Shown here one piece after another: positions 51,801 through 60,385 of a stretch of 64,000 bases of DNA. Origin of the DNA: CBDEGU01 sp965238045 (GTDB taxonomy: Bacteria; Acidobacteriota; Terriglobia; Bryobacterales; UBA6623). Under the pieces are notes generated by a model. The model had not been told where the DNA came from and searched no databases. It was given only the letters and a program-made list of their open reading frames with translations. The stretch covers positions 62,001 to 126,000 of the forward strand of contig CBDEGU010000009.1 of NCBI GenBank assembly GCA_965238045.1. Direction: 5' to 3'. Both the position numbers and the translations under genes were made by a program. Numbering within the stretch: position 1 is the stretch's first letter; each line of letters starts with the position of its first letter.

Positions 51801-54800
51801 GCCGCCGGCTGATTCAGCTCTCCAGACGCCCGGCGCATCGCGATGCCGTCGAGCAAATCACCGCCGGGCTGGTCCTGGGACGAAATCCGCGCCGGTCGTT
51901 CTTTGCGCTCCGCGTCGCCGTGCTCGAAGCACAGCGCCGCCGCGCAGACCTTGCGTCCTTCCTCGCCCGGCTCAGTGGCGACACTACATCCTTCGAACTG
52001 CTAGAGGAAATCATCCGCATCGCCCGCAACAACGGCATGGGCGCTGTTCACGCGCAAGCCCTCCAGCAGCAGGCCGCCATCGCGACCGATCCGGTTTCGA
52101 AAATGCGTCTTCAGCTTGCCCGCATGCATCTGTTCGAGAGCAGCGACGACATCCCGGCCGCCCGGCGCGTCCTCAACGACCTCTACCAGCGGAACCCCAA
52201 GACGCTCGGCATCGTGCGCGCCGCCGCCGACTTCCATGTCCGGCGCGGTGACTTCGCCCGCGCTCTCAACACCATCGAGCAGGCCACCGCCGATTCCTAC
52301 CCGGCCCTCAAGAAGAGTTTCCTCTACGAGGCCGCCCGGACGGCGATCACGGCGAAACTCCCCGCCAGAGCCCGCGGCTATCTCGCCACATTGCGCCAAG
52401 AAAAACCCTTCGACACGCGCTACCTCGCCGCCATGGCCGATACCTATGCCAGCGAAGGCGACTACGCCGCCCTGCGCGCTTTCTATGAGGAAACGATCTC
52501 CAGCCTGCGATCCTCTGATCTGCCCCGCACCCTGAAAACCAGCCAGATCGCATCGCTCCGGCGCGGTCTGATCCCCGCCCTCACCAATCTCGGCGACCAC
52601 ACCGCCGCCATCGATCAGTACATCGAAATCATCAACCGCTTTCCCGAAGACGCAAGCCTCGTCGAAGAGGCAGCCCGCTATGCCCGCCGCCACGACCGTC
52701 GGGAGCAGCTCACGAGTTTCTACGTCAAAACCACCGCCGGCTCACCCCGCGACGTTCGCTATCACCAAACCCTCGCCTGGCTGCACACCCATTTCGAAGA
52801 TTTCCCAGCGGCGATCGAGGCCTACGCAAAGGCCCACGGCGTTCGTCCCGATCGCGTCAGCATCGTCGAGGGCCGCGCCGCTCTCGAAGAGCGGCTGCTG
52901 CGCTTCGGCGGCGCCCTGGCCAGTTACCGCACACTCTACGAACTGACCTACGAAAATCCCCGCTGGATGGAGAAGATCGCCGAAACCCTGGCGCGCCTCG
53001 GACGCCGCGGCGAGGCCGTCCGCGCCATCGAAAAAGCCCTCATCGAAGGACGCCCCGAGCGCCCCGGGCACTACTTCGCCGCGGCCCGGCGTCTCGAGGG
53101 TTGGTCGTATCTCGCCGAGGCCGAAGCCTTCGCCCGCAAGGGAATCGAGTCCGCCGGCCAGAACTTGTACGCGACCGCCGCCAACACCGCCGGCGCCAGC
53201 CAATACGCCGCCCTCATGGCCCGGCAACGCAAGTACTCCCAGGCCTACCACACCCTCAAGAGCGCCTACCCTGCCAAGCCCAACGACTTCACGCTTCGCC
53301 GATTCCGCTCGGCCGTTCGCGCCATGGCCCCGGTCGTCGCGCGTGACTACACGCCGAAAGAGAAAACCACCTTCGTCGCCTTTCTCGAACGGCGCAAAGC
53401 CGAGTCAGCACCCAACCAGATCCAACAAGACGACATCGAACAGACGCTGCTTCCAATAGCGCGGCAAGCCGGCCTGGCCGAGTTGGAAGTGAAATGGCTT
53501 CACGAATTGATGATGGCCACCCCCGGCAGGGGAAAGTCCGGCCAGCAGATGACACGCCTGGTTGACCTTCAGAACCAGCGACTCCGCTTTCGAGAGCTGG
53601 GCCGTCAGCTAGAAAACTACGCTCGAGTCTATCCGCGCGGCAGCGCCAGAAGAAGCGTCTTGCGCCGCGCCGCCGAAGCCTACCGCGCGGCGGATGACGA
53701 GGACTCGGAATTGCGGGTCTGGCGGGCTGCCGTAACCCCCTCGGGCAGCAGCCAGCGGCTTTGGCAACGGTACTTCGAGTTGCTCCTCAAACGTGATCCA
53801 GACCAACTCCTAGCCTTCGCGCATTCCGACCCCGCCGCGAACTTCATCATCGAACACGGCGACAGCGAACTCGCCCTTCGCGCCATCCAGACGCGTGGCC
53901 GCAAACTGCCCCCGGTCTGGACCGATGCCTATACAGGCCTGGTGGGGCTGCACTTCGACGACCGGCGTCCGCGGATCAATCAGGGGTTTCTCACCGCGCT
54001 AGGCGATCAGACGATCGGCCAGCGCATCGGCCAAAGCGTCGATCGCAAGAAACAACTCGCGGGCGACCTGTGGTTCTACTATGGCTCCCGCTACGGCGAA
54101 TACCTCCGCGCGGCGAATCATCCGCTGGCTCAGCGCTACCTGTCGGCCATGCTCGAGGGCGCCGCCGGACGATCCTCGGCCTATCTCGATCTTGCCGACT
54201 TCTACCGTGAGCAGGGCGATGCCGAAAGCGCCCTCATCGACTATGAGCATGCTTTGGAACTCGATGCCTCCAACGCCCGAGCCCTCATCCGCGCCGCCGA
54301 GACGCTATGGAGTCAGGACCGGCGCGACGAGGCGATCGCCCGCTGGAGGGCCGCCCTCAAGTCCCTCGGCCAGCAGATTCAGCGCGGCAGTCTCACGCCC
54401 ACCTTCCGGGCCGGCATGATGACCCTGCTCGAAATCATCCACGCCCGCGGTCTCCGCGGCGAGTTTCGCCAGCCGGTCACGGAATTCTTCACTCAATACG
54501 CCCGGCGCGCTGACACCTCCCAGCTAGGCAGCGCCCTGCGCGCCTGGGTCGCCAGCGCCCCCGACCCCAGTCCCGAACTCACTGCCCTGATCGAGGCAGC
54601 CTCGAAGGCCAGCGACGCGATCGCCTTTCTGGCTCCTCTCGCCGGCGCCTCCTGGGTTCCCGCCTCCTTCCAAGAGCAGATTCTCGGCCGCATCACCGCC
54701 GTCGCCCAAGCCCGCCTGCCCAAGGCCATCGGCCAGAGCAGATACAGTGCCCAGCAGACCTACGAGCAGTGGAGTGTTCGCCATCTCGACCATCTCGTCA

Positions 54801-56161
54801 CCACGGGCCAGGCGGCCAAGGCACAGCGCATCCTTGATGACATACCGGAGAAGCTCCGCCAAACCCTCCGGTCCAGCCACCCAGCCCTGCTCATTCGAAT
54901 AGCGGCCCACAACCAGCGCCTCGACACGATCCTCTCGCGCTACGACTCAACCGCCAACCCCGAACCAGGCAGCGCCGCGCCGCCGCTAACCGCACTCCGC
55001 GATGCCGCCGTCGCCCTGCGCCAGGACGGCGACACCGCCAGCGCCCGGCGCTTGCTCGACTTCTACTACACCCGCCTGCTCAACGGACGCGACCTCTCGC
55101 CGGCCAACTTCCTCGGCCTGGCCGAACTCCGCCTCGAGCAAGGCCAGCACGCCGACGCCGTTGCACTGCTCCGGCGCATGACGCTCATCACCGGCGCTGC
55201 GTTCGAGCAGTCCGGCGCTCTGCTTGGACATACCGGCGCTCTGCTGAGACACAATCGCGCCGCGGCGGGAGTCCTAACCAAGGCCGGCCGCCACACCGAC
55301 GCTGCCTCGTTCCTTGCCGGCCGGATACAGGCCGCCCCATGGGACGCCGAGGCACGCCTCGAACTAGCCCAATCCCGCCTCGACGCGGCCACTGGCCAGC
55401 AGACCACAGCCGATTCTCTCGCCGCTCTGGCCTCCTCCTCAGCCATTTCCTACAGCACGCGCGTCACCGCCGCCAAGACCCTGGCAGCCTCCGCTGATGC
55501 CGCCACCAGCCTGCCCGAAGGCGAGCTTCGTCTGCTTGCCAGCGGCGGCGAAGTCACAACCTCGGCCGTCTCCGCGCCCTTCTTCGTCGAGTCGAAACTC
55601 GTCCTCGCCGACAGGACAACTTCCCCCGGCCAGCAAGCCGCCCTGCTGCGCGCCGCGCTCGAAACAAGGCCTGAAGATTCCTCTATCCGCTTGGCCCTCT
55701 TTAGATCCGCCCGCGCGTCGGGCGATCACAACCTGGCGCTCCAGGCCATCCGGCCGCTGCTGCTGCAAAGCGGTCTTGTCTACCGTCTCAGCGGGAACAA
55801 CACGACCTCTGCCCGCGACCCCAGAGAGCAAAGGGCAGACCGCTGGCTGGCGACGCGCTTCCTGGCCAACCTTGGCCTCGACAACACCCAGCGCACCAGC
55901 CTGGCCCGCGATGCCGCCGATTCCATGCAGCGCTCAGGACGCCTCGTCCCGGCAACCCAGCTCTACCAAGTCGCCCGCCAGCTCGAATCCGCCCCAGCCA
56001 AGCGCGATGAAATTGAGACCAAGATCGAGACTTTGTACCAGCAACAGGAGGCCCGGCAAGCAAGCATGAAACGCCGCCCGAGAATCCACAAGAACCTCGA
56101 CCAAGACCGCCTCGTTCGCCCCCGCCAAGCGGCCGCGGCCCTTTCCGGAGGCGCGCAATGA
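48833..56161 (+). CDS. Giant exported TPR protein (about 2442 aa)
   Basis: The chosen start is TTG at 48833, with GGAGGTG 4 nt upstream, inside the end of the vWA gene. It gives a good signal peptide (LKWFLNPPRQ then TAITALVLLCALSAMAA). The longer frame to 48530 lies in the vWA gene and is rejected. The protein is almost entirely alpha-helical tetratricopeptide-like hairpins (for example AAIDQYIEIINRFPEDASLVEEAARY-type units) with few linkers. It is presumably periplasmic or outer-membrane associated and acts as a scaffold. Stop overlaps the next start (ATGA). The size is extreme for a bacterial TPR protein. Confidence 0.88.
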   Translation: MKWFLNPPRQATRTAITALVLLCALSAMAAIPEWVRYVESGSPLRDVFFRTVSLPSGEIRAERPPSETRAALSSLVDQHPEQAALYALRAREAERQLDFVAAEQDWKQYAALAPTLGATPAEAQLALADYYHRRLRPQDEIAALLEVAQSPPPASEKFTPAPNQRSWKAFERVFAVAKTHRLPREGLPAYYEAWRDRYPAQASLQQKFVNFLINERRYDQAREAIGEYRRRWPDDQAFPVRGAASLAETQGSAGDAIQLYGDAFDPLWPPSLIEDYFGLLERAGRLRAELDLIRARLRADPGDLKAAAWTFHYYARQRNIAAAQAALNDFRLHKESGPAAWTALELHTLARLFHNTANYNEAARYYYAGYSLPLTGDTAADDAAPGDAAAGEANAEQALAGLIHLLLATPEQSIAFGSGDLSLYQDIAVMDDHPGFLNGVLSLLFNAQQPQYKFSAQQQASAAYFHRARAATLLTLFARRFPDSQRGPSLHAQVIEAYATHGDNQGVVDKGQAFLAAFPEALQRTRVSFLIAEAHARNGQVEEEFATYDALLAELAAKTAGVPLGEGARRPSSRSRRYNRYGGQRAAQGVRSPEYARVLDRYIARLVSLERTTGAMELYASEIARNPADPALYERLAAFLEQNGLSARMEAVYRRAIAQFQDRSWHHKLARWYLRTSKRAEFAALTREITGLFSGTELDAYFQQVVGRSSLSPALYLQVNLYALERFPHNLTFVKNLLRAYRTRQTRNNPAWVKLIREYWFHDDDLRARFFAYLTRTGQLASELQALSPAQASTTQVSSSAQRWQQLVETNPAAAQFVAEAELWRCHFEDAAPVLQSLSSSMAVDSASTGRSASVHRSLAYNNPGYSQIAASIAENQSRYRPADRQRLARVGDFWADQQHFDRAAPFWNRMAEVEPGNPQGYLDAATVFWDYYHFDDALRLIKQGRQILGEPSLYAYEAGAVYENKRDYDSAIREYLKGALAESNSSPARRRLIQLSRRPAHRDAVEQITAGLVLGRNPRRSFFALRVAVLEAQRRRADLASFLARLSGDTTSFELLEEIIRIARNNGMGAVHAQALQQQAAIATDPVSKMRLQLARMHLFESSDDIPAARRVLNDLYQRNPKTLGIVRAAADFHVRRGDFARALNTIEQATADSYPALKKSFLYEAARTAITAKLPARARGYLATLRQEKPFDTRYLAAMADTYASEGDYAALRAFYEETISSLRSSDLPRTLKTSQIASLRRGLIPALTNLGDHTAAIDQYIEIINRFPEDASLVEEAARYARRHDRREQLTSFYVKTTAGSPRDVRYHQTLAWLHTHFEDFPAAIEAYAKAHGVRPDRVSIVEGRAALEERLLRFGGALASYRTLYELTYENPRWMEKIAETLARLGRRGEAVRAIEKALIEGRPERPGHYFAAARRLEGWSYLAEAEAFARKGIESAGQNLYATAANTAGASQYAALMARQRKYSQAYHTLKSAYPAKPNDFTLRRFRSAVRAMAPVVARDYTPKEKTTFVAFLERRKAESAPNQIQQDDIEQTLLPIARQAGLAELEVKWLHELMMATPGRGKSGQQMTRLVDLQNQRLRFRELGRQLENYARVYPRGSARRSVLRRAAEAYRAADDEDSELRVWRAAVTPSGSSQRLWQRYFELLLKRDPDQLLAFAHSDPAANFIIEHGDSELALRAIQTRGRKLPPVWTDAYTGLVGLHFDDRRPRINQGFLTALGDQTIGQRIGQSVDRKKQLAGDLWFYYGSRYGEYLRAANHPLAQRYLSAMLEGAAGRSSAYLDLADFYREQGDAESALIDYEHALELDASNARALIRAAETLWSQDRRDEAIARWRAALKSLGQQIQRGSLTPTFRAGMMTLLEIIHARGLRGEFRQPVTEFFTQYARRADTSQLGSALRAWVASAPDPSPELTALIEAASKASDAIAFLAPLAGASWVPASFQEQILGRITAVAQARLPKAIGQSRYSAQQTYEQWSVRHLDHLVTTGQAAKAQRILDDIPEKLRQTLRSSHPALLIRIAAHNQRLDTILSRYDSTANPEPGSAAPPLTALRDAAVALRQDGDTASARRLLDFYYTRLLNGRDLSPANFLGLAELRLEQGQHADAVALLRRMTLITGAAFEQSGALLGHTGALLRHNRAAAGVLTKAGRHTDAASFLAGRIQAAPWDAEARLELAQSRLDAATGQQTTADSLAALASSSAISYSTRVTAAKTLAASADAATSLPEGELRLLASGGEVTTSAVSAPFFVESKLVLADRTTSPGQQAALLRAALETRPEDSSIRLALFRSARASGDHNLALQAIRPLLLQSGLVYRLSGNNTTSARDPREQRADRWLATRFLANLGLDNTQRTSLARDAADSMQRSGRLVPATQLYQVARQLESAPAKRDEIETKIETLYQQQEARQASMKRRPRIHKNLDQDRLVRPRQAAAALSGGAQ

Positions 56162-58014
56162 CCTCAAAACGCCAGATGACCTCGAAGCCCCAGATCAACT
56201 CGCGGCCCCAGATCAACTCGCGCCGCCGCCGCTCGCTCATCCTGCTGCTCGGCTCCACCCTGGCGATCTTCGCCGTCCTGCTGGCGCAGCAACCAGCCAG
56301 CCCCTCCTCGCCGCTAGCGAAATTCCTTCCCACCGGCGCACTGCTCGTTCTCGAGGCGCAAAACCTCTCCCAGCTCACCACCGATTGGGCCGCCTCGCCC
56401 GAAAAAACCCTCTGGCTCGACAGCGACAACTACCGCTCCTTCTCGCGCTCGAAGCTCTTCCTGCGCCTTGCGAAGGTCTATGACGAATTCACCAAGGCCG
56501 CCGGATTCGCGCCCGATCTTCGCTTCCTCCGCACCATCGCCGGAGACGAATCCGCCCTGGCCATCTACGACATCGGCGACCTGGAATTCCTCTACATCAC
56601 CCAGATCCCCTCGGCGCGCGCCATGCGCAGCGTGCTCTGGCAAACCCGCCTCGATTTCGAACCCCGCAAGGCCGGCGGCCAAACCTACTACCTGCGCTCC
56701 GACCCCAAAACACATCGCACCGTCGCCTTCGCCACCTTCGATGACTATCTGCTGCTGGCCACCGCCGACAGTCTGCTCGCCACAGCGCTCACTCTCGCCA
56801 GCGGCCCATCCGATCCTGCCGCCAGCCCATCCCCTCTCGCCGTCAACAGCGAGCCCTGGTATGCAGACCTCGTCAGCGCCCGCCCGCGCAGCGGCGAGCT
56901 GCGTCTGCTCATGAATATGGCGCCCCTCACCGCGACGCCGCATTTTCGCTCTTACTGGATCCAGCGCAATGTCACCGAGCTGAAGCAGTACCGCGCGGGC
57001 TTGGCCGATCTCTTCCGCTCCCCGAAAGCCTGGCGCGAAGAGCGGCTCTTCCTCCGCCGCCCAGATGCCCCCGCGCCTCCTGCCCCCGCGCCTCCCGCGG
57101 ACCAGCAGCCCGACAGCGAACAAACCTCCGGCATCGCCCAGCTCATCCAGCTCGTGCCCGGCGACGCGGGCTTCTATCAGGCCTGGGCACGGCCCGCCGC
57201 CGCCGACGCGCTCAACCGCCTGCGAGCCAAACTGCTCGCCCCGCGCACGGCCCCAGTCCCGCGCCGGACAGCCGCCCCAACCGTCCCGACCGGCCCCGGC
57301 CGCGTCGGCTCCGAACAAGCCCTCGAAACCCGCATCGACCAGGCGCCACCCAAGTTCTCCAGCGGCGTCTTCTCGCCCGGCCCCTTGCGCGAATGGCTCG
57401 CCACCCATCCGCTCGACGGCATGCTGCAAGTCGAATCCACCCGCCGCGCCCCCGGCGGCATCTTTGTCGCCAACCAGACCGCCCTCGTCCTCTCAAGCCC
57501 AACCGATTGGGACGCCGCCGCCGCGCGTTCCGCCCTCCACCGCGCCACCGCCGGCCTGTGGACCACCGCCAACCTCGGCGCTCAGTGGACCGAGGCAACG
57601 CGCAACAACGTCACCTTCCATCAGCTCGACGGCCTCACCCCCCTGGCCGTGGCCGTCAAAGGACGCCACATCCTCATCGCCAACTCCCCCGCATTGCTCG
57701 CCAGCCTCGCCCGCCGGCTAGACCCCTCACAGCCGGCCGCCAGCCCCGCCAACCCGGCCATCTATCAAGCTGGCTTCCGTCACTCGCGCGAACAGGAAAA
57801 CTACCGCCGCCTCATGTCTCATCTCGACTATCCCCAAACAGGCCGCTACCAGGCCGTCCGAAACCAGGGCAATGCCAAACGCGAACCGGCCTTCTTCTCC
57901 GAAAGCATCGCCAGTCTCAGCCAAGTGCTCTCGCGCTTCGATTCCGCGACCGTATCGGTCGAAGACACCGGCCCATCGGTGACCGAAACGATCATCTACA
58001 CCCGGCGGCCCTGA
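56158..58014 (+). CDS. Membrane-anchored DUF3352-like protein
   Basis: 618 aa. The N-terminus is four 6-residue repeats (MTSKRQ, MTSKPQ, INSRPQ, INSRRR) from 18-bp units, then a TM (about 25-43). The exported part opens with LAKFLPTGALLVLEAQNL and continues with two related halves (SFSRSKLFLRL, LLLATADSLLATAL, HILIANSPALLASLARRL), as in DUF3352-type proteins of unknown function. A Pro/Ala-rich linker (about 300-320) separates the parts. Coupled to the TPR gene by a 4-bp overlap. Confidence 0.72.
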   Translation: MTSKRQMTSKPQINSRPQINSRRRRSLILLLGSTLAIFAVLLAQQPASPSSPLAKFLPTGALLVLEAQNLSQLTTDWAASPEKTLWLDSDNYRSFSRSKLFLRLAKVYDEFTKAAGFAPDLRFLRTIAGDESALAIYDIGDLEFLYITQIPSARAMRSVLWQTRLDFEPRKAGGQTYYLRSDPKTHRTVAFATFDDYLLLATADSLLATALTLASGPSDPAASPSPLAVNSEPWYADLVSARPRSGELRLLMNMAPLTATPHFRSYWIQRNVTELKQYRAGLADLFRSPKAWREERLFLRRPDAPAPPAPAPPADQQPDSEQTSGIAQLIQLVPGDAGFYQAWARPAAADALNRLRAKLLAPRTAPVPRRTAAPTVPTGPGRVGSEQALETRIDQAPPKFSSGVFSPGPLREWLATHPLDGMLQVESTRRAPGGIFVANQTALVLSSPTDWDAAAARSALHRATAGLWTTANLGAQWTEATRNNVTFHQLDGLTPLAVAVKGRHILIANSPALLASLARRLDPSQPAASPANPAIYQAGFRHSREQENYRRLMSHLDYPQTGRYQAVRNQGNAKREPAFFSESIASLSQVLSRFDSATVSVEDTGPSVTETIIYTRRP

Positions 58015-58024
58015 CGCACAATCC

Positions 58025-58948
58025 ATGAAACGCGCCATCACAATTTCGCTCACCATCGGCTGCCTTCTCGCCGCCGCCATCGAGCCTGGGCCGTCGCGCC
58101 TCGACTTCAACACGGCCCGCCAAGCCGCCGCCAAGCAGTTCCACATCGCCACCCATCGCATCCAGTGGCTGCTCCTCGACGCTCAGACCGGCCGCCTCGA
58201 AACCACATCCTTCGAGGATCCCTCCCGCCCCCTGCCCGTCGGATCCCTCGTCAAGCCCTTCACCGCCCTGGCCTACGCTCAGCAGAACGCCTACCGTTAT
58301 CCCAACTACACTTGCCTGGGATCGGAAACCAACTGCTGGCTGCCCGCCGGACATGGCTCGATCGACATGGAATCGGCCATTGCCTATTCCTGCAATAGCT
58401 ACTTCCTAGAAATCAGCGATACCCTGCAACCCCCCGCCATCGCCGCCATCTCGGCCAAGTATTTGCTCCAGCCCCCCGGCCCCTCAGCCGGCCCCCGCGC
58501 CTATGCCGGCTTCGGCCGCCAGTGGCCTATCGCTCTCCTCCAGCTTGCCCGCGCCTTCATCGAACTCCAGCACCGCGCCGGCGAGCCCGGCGTCGATCCC
58601 ATCCTGCGAGGCATGGCCCGCGCCGCCCGGCACGGCACCGCCGCCGGAGCCGGCCGCGCCCTCGGCCATCCCAGCGCCCCCACCAGCACCCTGGCCAAGA
58701 CCGGCACCGCGCCCTGCAGCCACCCCTCCAGCGGCGAGCACTCCCAGCGAGCCTCCAACGGAGACGGCTACGCCCTGCTGCTCTATCCCGCCGATCGGCC
58801 GCGCTACACCCTGCTCGTCCAGGTCCACGGCCTGCCAGGGCGCCTCGCCGCCAGCATCGCCGGAGCGATGATGCGGGCCTCCATCGTACCGGCCCCAGCG
58901 CCGCCAAGCCAAGACAGCGACAACCAACAAGGAAACGACACGCGATGA
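58025..58948 (+). CDS. Minimal penicillin-binding/transpeptidase-type protein
   Basis: 307 aa with an N-terminal signal. It keeps the three motifs of serine transpeptidases/beta-lactamases: SLVK (74-77), SCN (122-124) and KTG (225-227). The spacing between motifs is shorter than in class B PBPs and there is no pedestal domain, so it is a stripped-down enzyme. It may cross-link peptidoglycan or be a sensor/regulator like BlaR-type domains. It begins 10 bp after the DUF3352-like gene and overlaps the SpoIID gene by 4 bp. Confidence 0.82.
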   Translation: MKRAITISLTIGCLLAAAIEPGPSRLDFNTARQAAAKQFHIATHRIQWLLLDAQTGRLETTSFEDPSRPLPVGSLVKPFTALAYAQQNAYRYPNYTCLGSETNCWLPAGHGSIDMESAIAYSCNSYFLEISDTLQPPAIAAISAKYLLQPPGPSAGPRAYAGFGRQWPIALLQLARAFIELQHRAGEPGVDPILRGMARAARHGTAAGAGRALGHPSAPTSTLAKTGTAPCSHPSSGEHSQRASNGDGYALLLYPADRPRYTLLVQVHGLPGRLAASIAGAMMRASIVPAPAPPSQDSDNQQGNDTR

Positions 58949-60291
58949 CTCCCCAGCTCATTCGCATCTCTCTGCCGCACCTTCTGCTTCTGGCCCTCCT
59001 CCCTCTCCATGCCGCCTCCACTGTGTCCACCGCGCGCATCGGAGTATTCACCCTTTTTCACCCGCAAGAATTAGATCTCACCCCCGATTCGGCGACCCTC
59101 GTTTATCTAACCTCGAACGGTCGCGCCAGCCGCTTCCCCGTCACATCTCCCATTCGCATTCGCCTCTCCGGCGGCACGCTCGAATGCGATATCGAAGACC
59201 AAACCATCACAGCGGACAAACTCGAACTATCGCCCCGCGGGGCTAGCCCGCTTTTCTCACCACGTGGCCCGGTGAAGTGGAGGGGCGAAGTGCGTGAGAG
59301 GCCCGTCAGTACGAGGCGCGCGCCGCTTGACGAACGCAGGCGTACTTTACAGTACGTTGAGTACGGCGAGCAAGCGCAACGAAGTAATGGCGGGCCTATC
59401 GCGGGCTTCGGTCGTCAGGTGGTGAGAAATGCGGGCCAGCTCCGATCCGCGCATCCCGATCAAGAGCCCCCGCCGGATTGGACTCTCACCGTCCCGAGTT
59501 TCACGCTCGCCGTCCCAGGCAAGATCCGCCGCCGCTACCAGGGCGTCCTGGAAATCACAGCCGCTGGCAACCAGCTCACCGCCGTCGTCTCCATGCCCGC
59601 GGAAATCGCCGTCGCCTCGATCATCGCCGCCGAAGCCGTGCCGCAAGCAGCGCCCGCCGCGCTCCGCGCCCAAGCCGTCGTCACCCGTTCCTACCTGCTT
59701 GCCTCACCCCGCCGCCACGCTGGTTACGATTTCTGCGATACCACCCACTGCCAATACTTGCGCGAACCTCCGCCCGCCGCGCATCCCGCCGCCCAAGCCG
59801 CCCGCGCCACCAGCGGACTCGCGCTCACACACCGGGGCAAGATTCTTCCAGCGCTCTATTCGGCCAGTTGCGGCAGACGAACCCTCTCGGCCCGCGACGC
59901 CGGTATGACCGCCGCCCCCTACCCCTACTTCGCCGTCGATTGCCCGCCCTGCCGCCGGCGCGCCAAGTCATGGAAACGCCGTCTGCCGCGCAAAGCCGCC
60001 CGCCCCCTGTTGGCCGCCCGCCGCACCGAGCAAGCCCGGCTCGCCGTCGTCCGCGCCCTCGGCTGGAGCGCCCTGCCCAGCAACAACTACCGCATCTGGC
60101 GCGAAGCCGACACCGTCATCATCGAAGGCCGCGGTGCCGGACACGGCGTAGGCCTCTGCCAAAGAGGAGCCGCTGCCCTGGCCGCCCAGGGAGCAAGCTT
60201 CCTCGATATCCTGGCAACCTACCTGCCCGCCACCGAGGTGTCGCTCCCCGTCCAGATGTCCCCCATCCATCCCGCGCCCCCCACGCGCTGA
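58945..60291 (+). CDS. SpoIID/LytB-domain protein with an in-frame MITE insertion
   Basis: 448 aa. The start overlaps the PBP stop (ATGA), with AAGGAAAC upstream. Signal peptide about 1-24. The SpoIID domain begins about residue 195: IIAAEAVPQAAPAALRAQAV has the catalytic-type Glu230, and GRGAGHGVGLCQRGA is the C-terminal signature. SpoIID is a lytic transglycosylase acting on denuded glycan in sporulators; here it pairs with a transpeptidase. Residues 101-164 are entirely encoded by a 192-bp MITE, in the linker before the domain. No spore genes are nearby. Confidence 0.88.
   Translation: MTPQLIRISLPHLLLLALLPLHAASTVSTARIGVFTLFHPQELDLTPDSATLVYLTSNGRASRFPVTSPIRIRLSGGTLECDIEDQTITADKLELSPRGASPLFSPRGPVKWRGEVRERPVSTRRAPLDERRRTLQYVEYGEQAQRSNGGPIAGFGRQVVRNAGQLRSAHPDQEPPPDWTLTVPSFTLAVPGKIRRRYQGVLEITAAGNQLTAVVSMPAEIAVASIIAAEAVPQAAPAALRAQAVVTRSYLLASPRRHAGYDFCDTTHCQYLREPPPAAHPAAQAARATSGLALTHRGKILPALYSASCGRRTLSARDAGMTAAPYPYFAVDCPPCRRRAKSWKRRLPRKAARPLLAARRTEQARLAVVRALGWSALPSNNYRIWREADTVIIEGRGAGHGVGLCQRGAAALAAQGASFLDILATYLPATEVSLPVQMSPIHPAPPTR
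59245..59436 (+). mobile_element. 192-bp MITE-like element, copy 3, inside the SpoIID gene
   Basis: Same ends and interior as copies 1 and 2. It supplies exactly 64 codons (SPLFSPRG through VVRNAG). In this reading frame copies 1 and 2 have TGA where this copy reads TTA (interior ACTTTACAG against ACTTGATCG). Copy 1 also has TAG at the right tip where this one has CAG. The coding copy is therefore free of stops. Confidence 0.88.
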
Positions 60292-60340
60292 ACCCCCCTG
60301 TCTTCGGTCGCCACTCCGGCCCGAACCAGCATGCTATCTT

Positions 60341-60378
60341 TGGTGCAATCGTCCCGCTATGGTGCAACCGTCCCGCTA
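60341..60378 (+). repeat. Two tandem 19-bp units upstream of the PSCyt gene
   Basis: TGGTGCAATCGTCCCGCTA is repeated directly with one change (T to C). The second unit ends 7 bp before the ATG at 60386. It may affect translation start or be one of many short duplications in this genome. Confidence 0.7.
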
Positions 60379-60385
60379 GCCCGCC

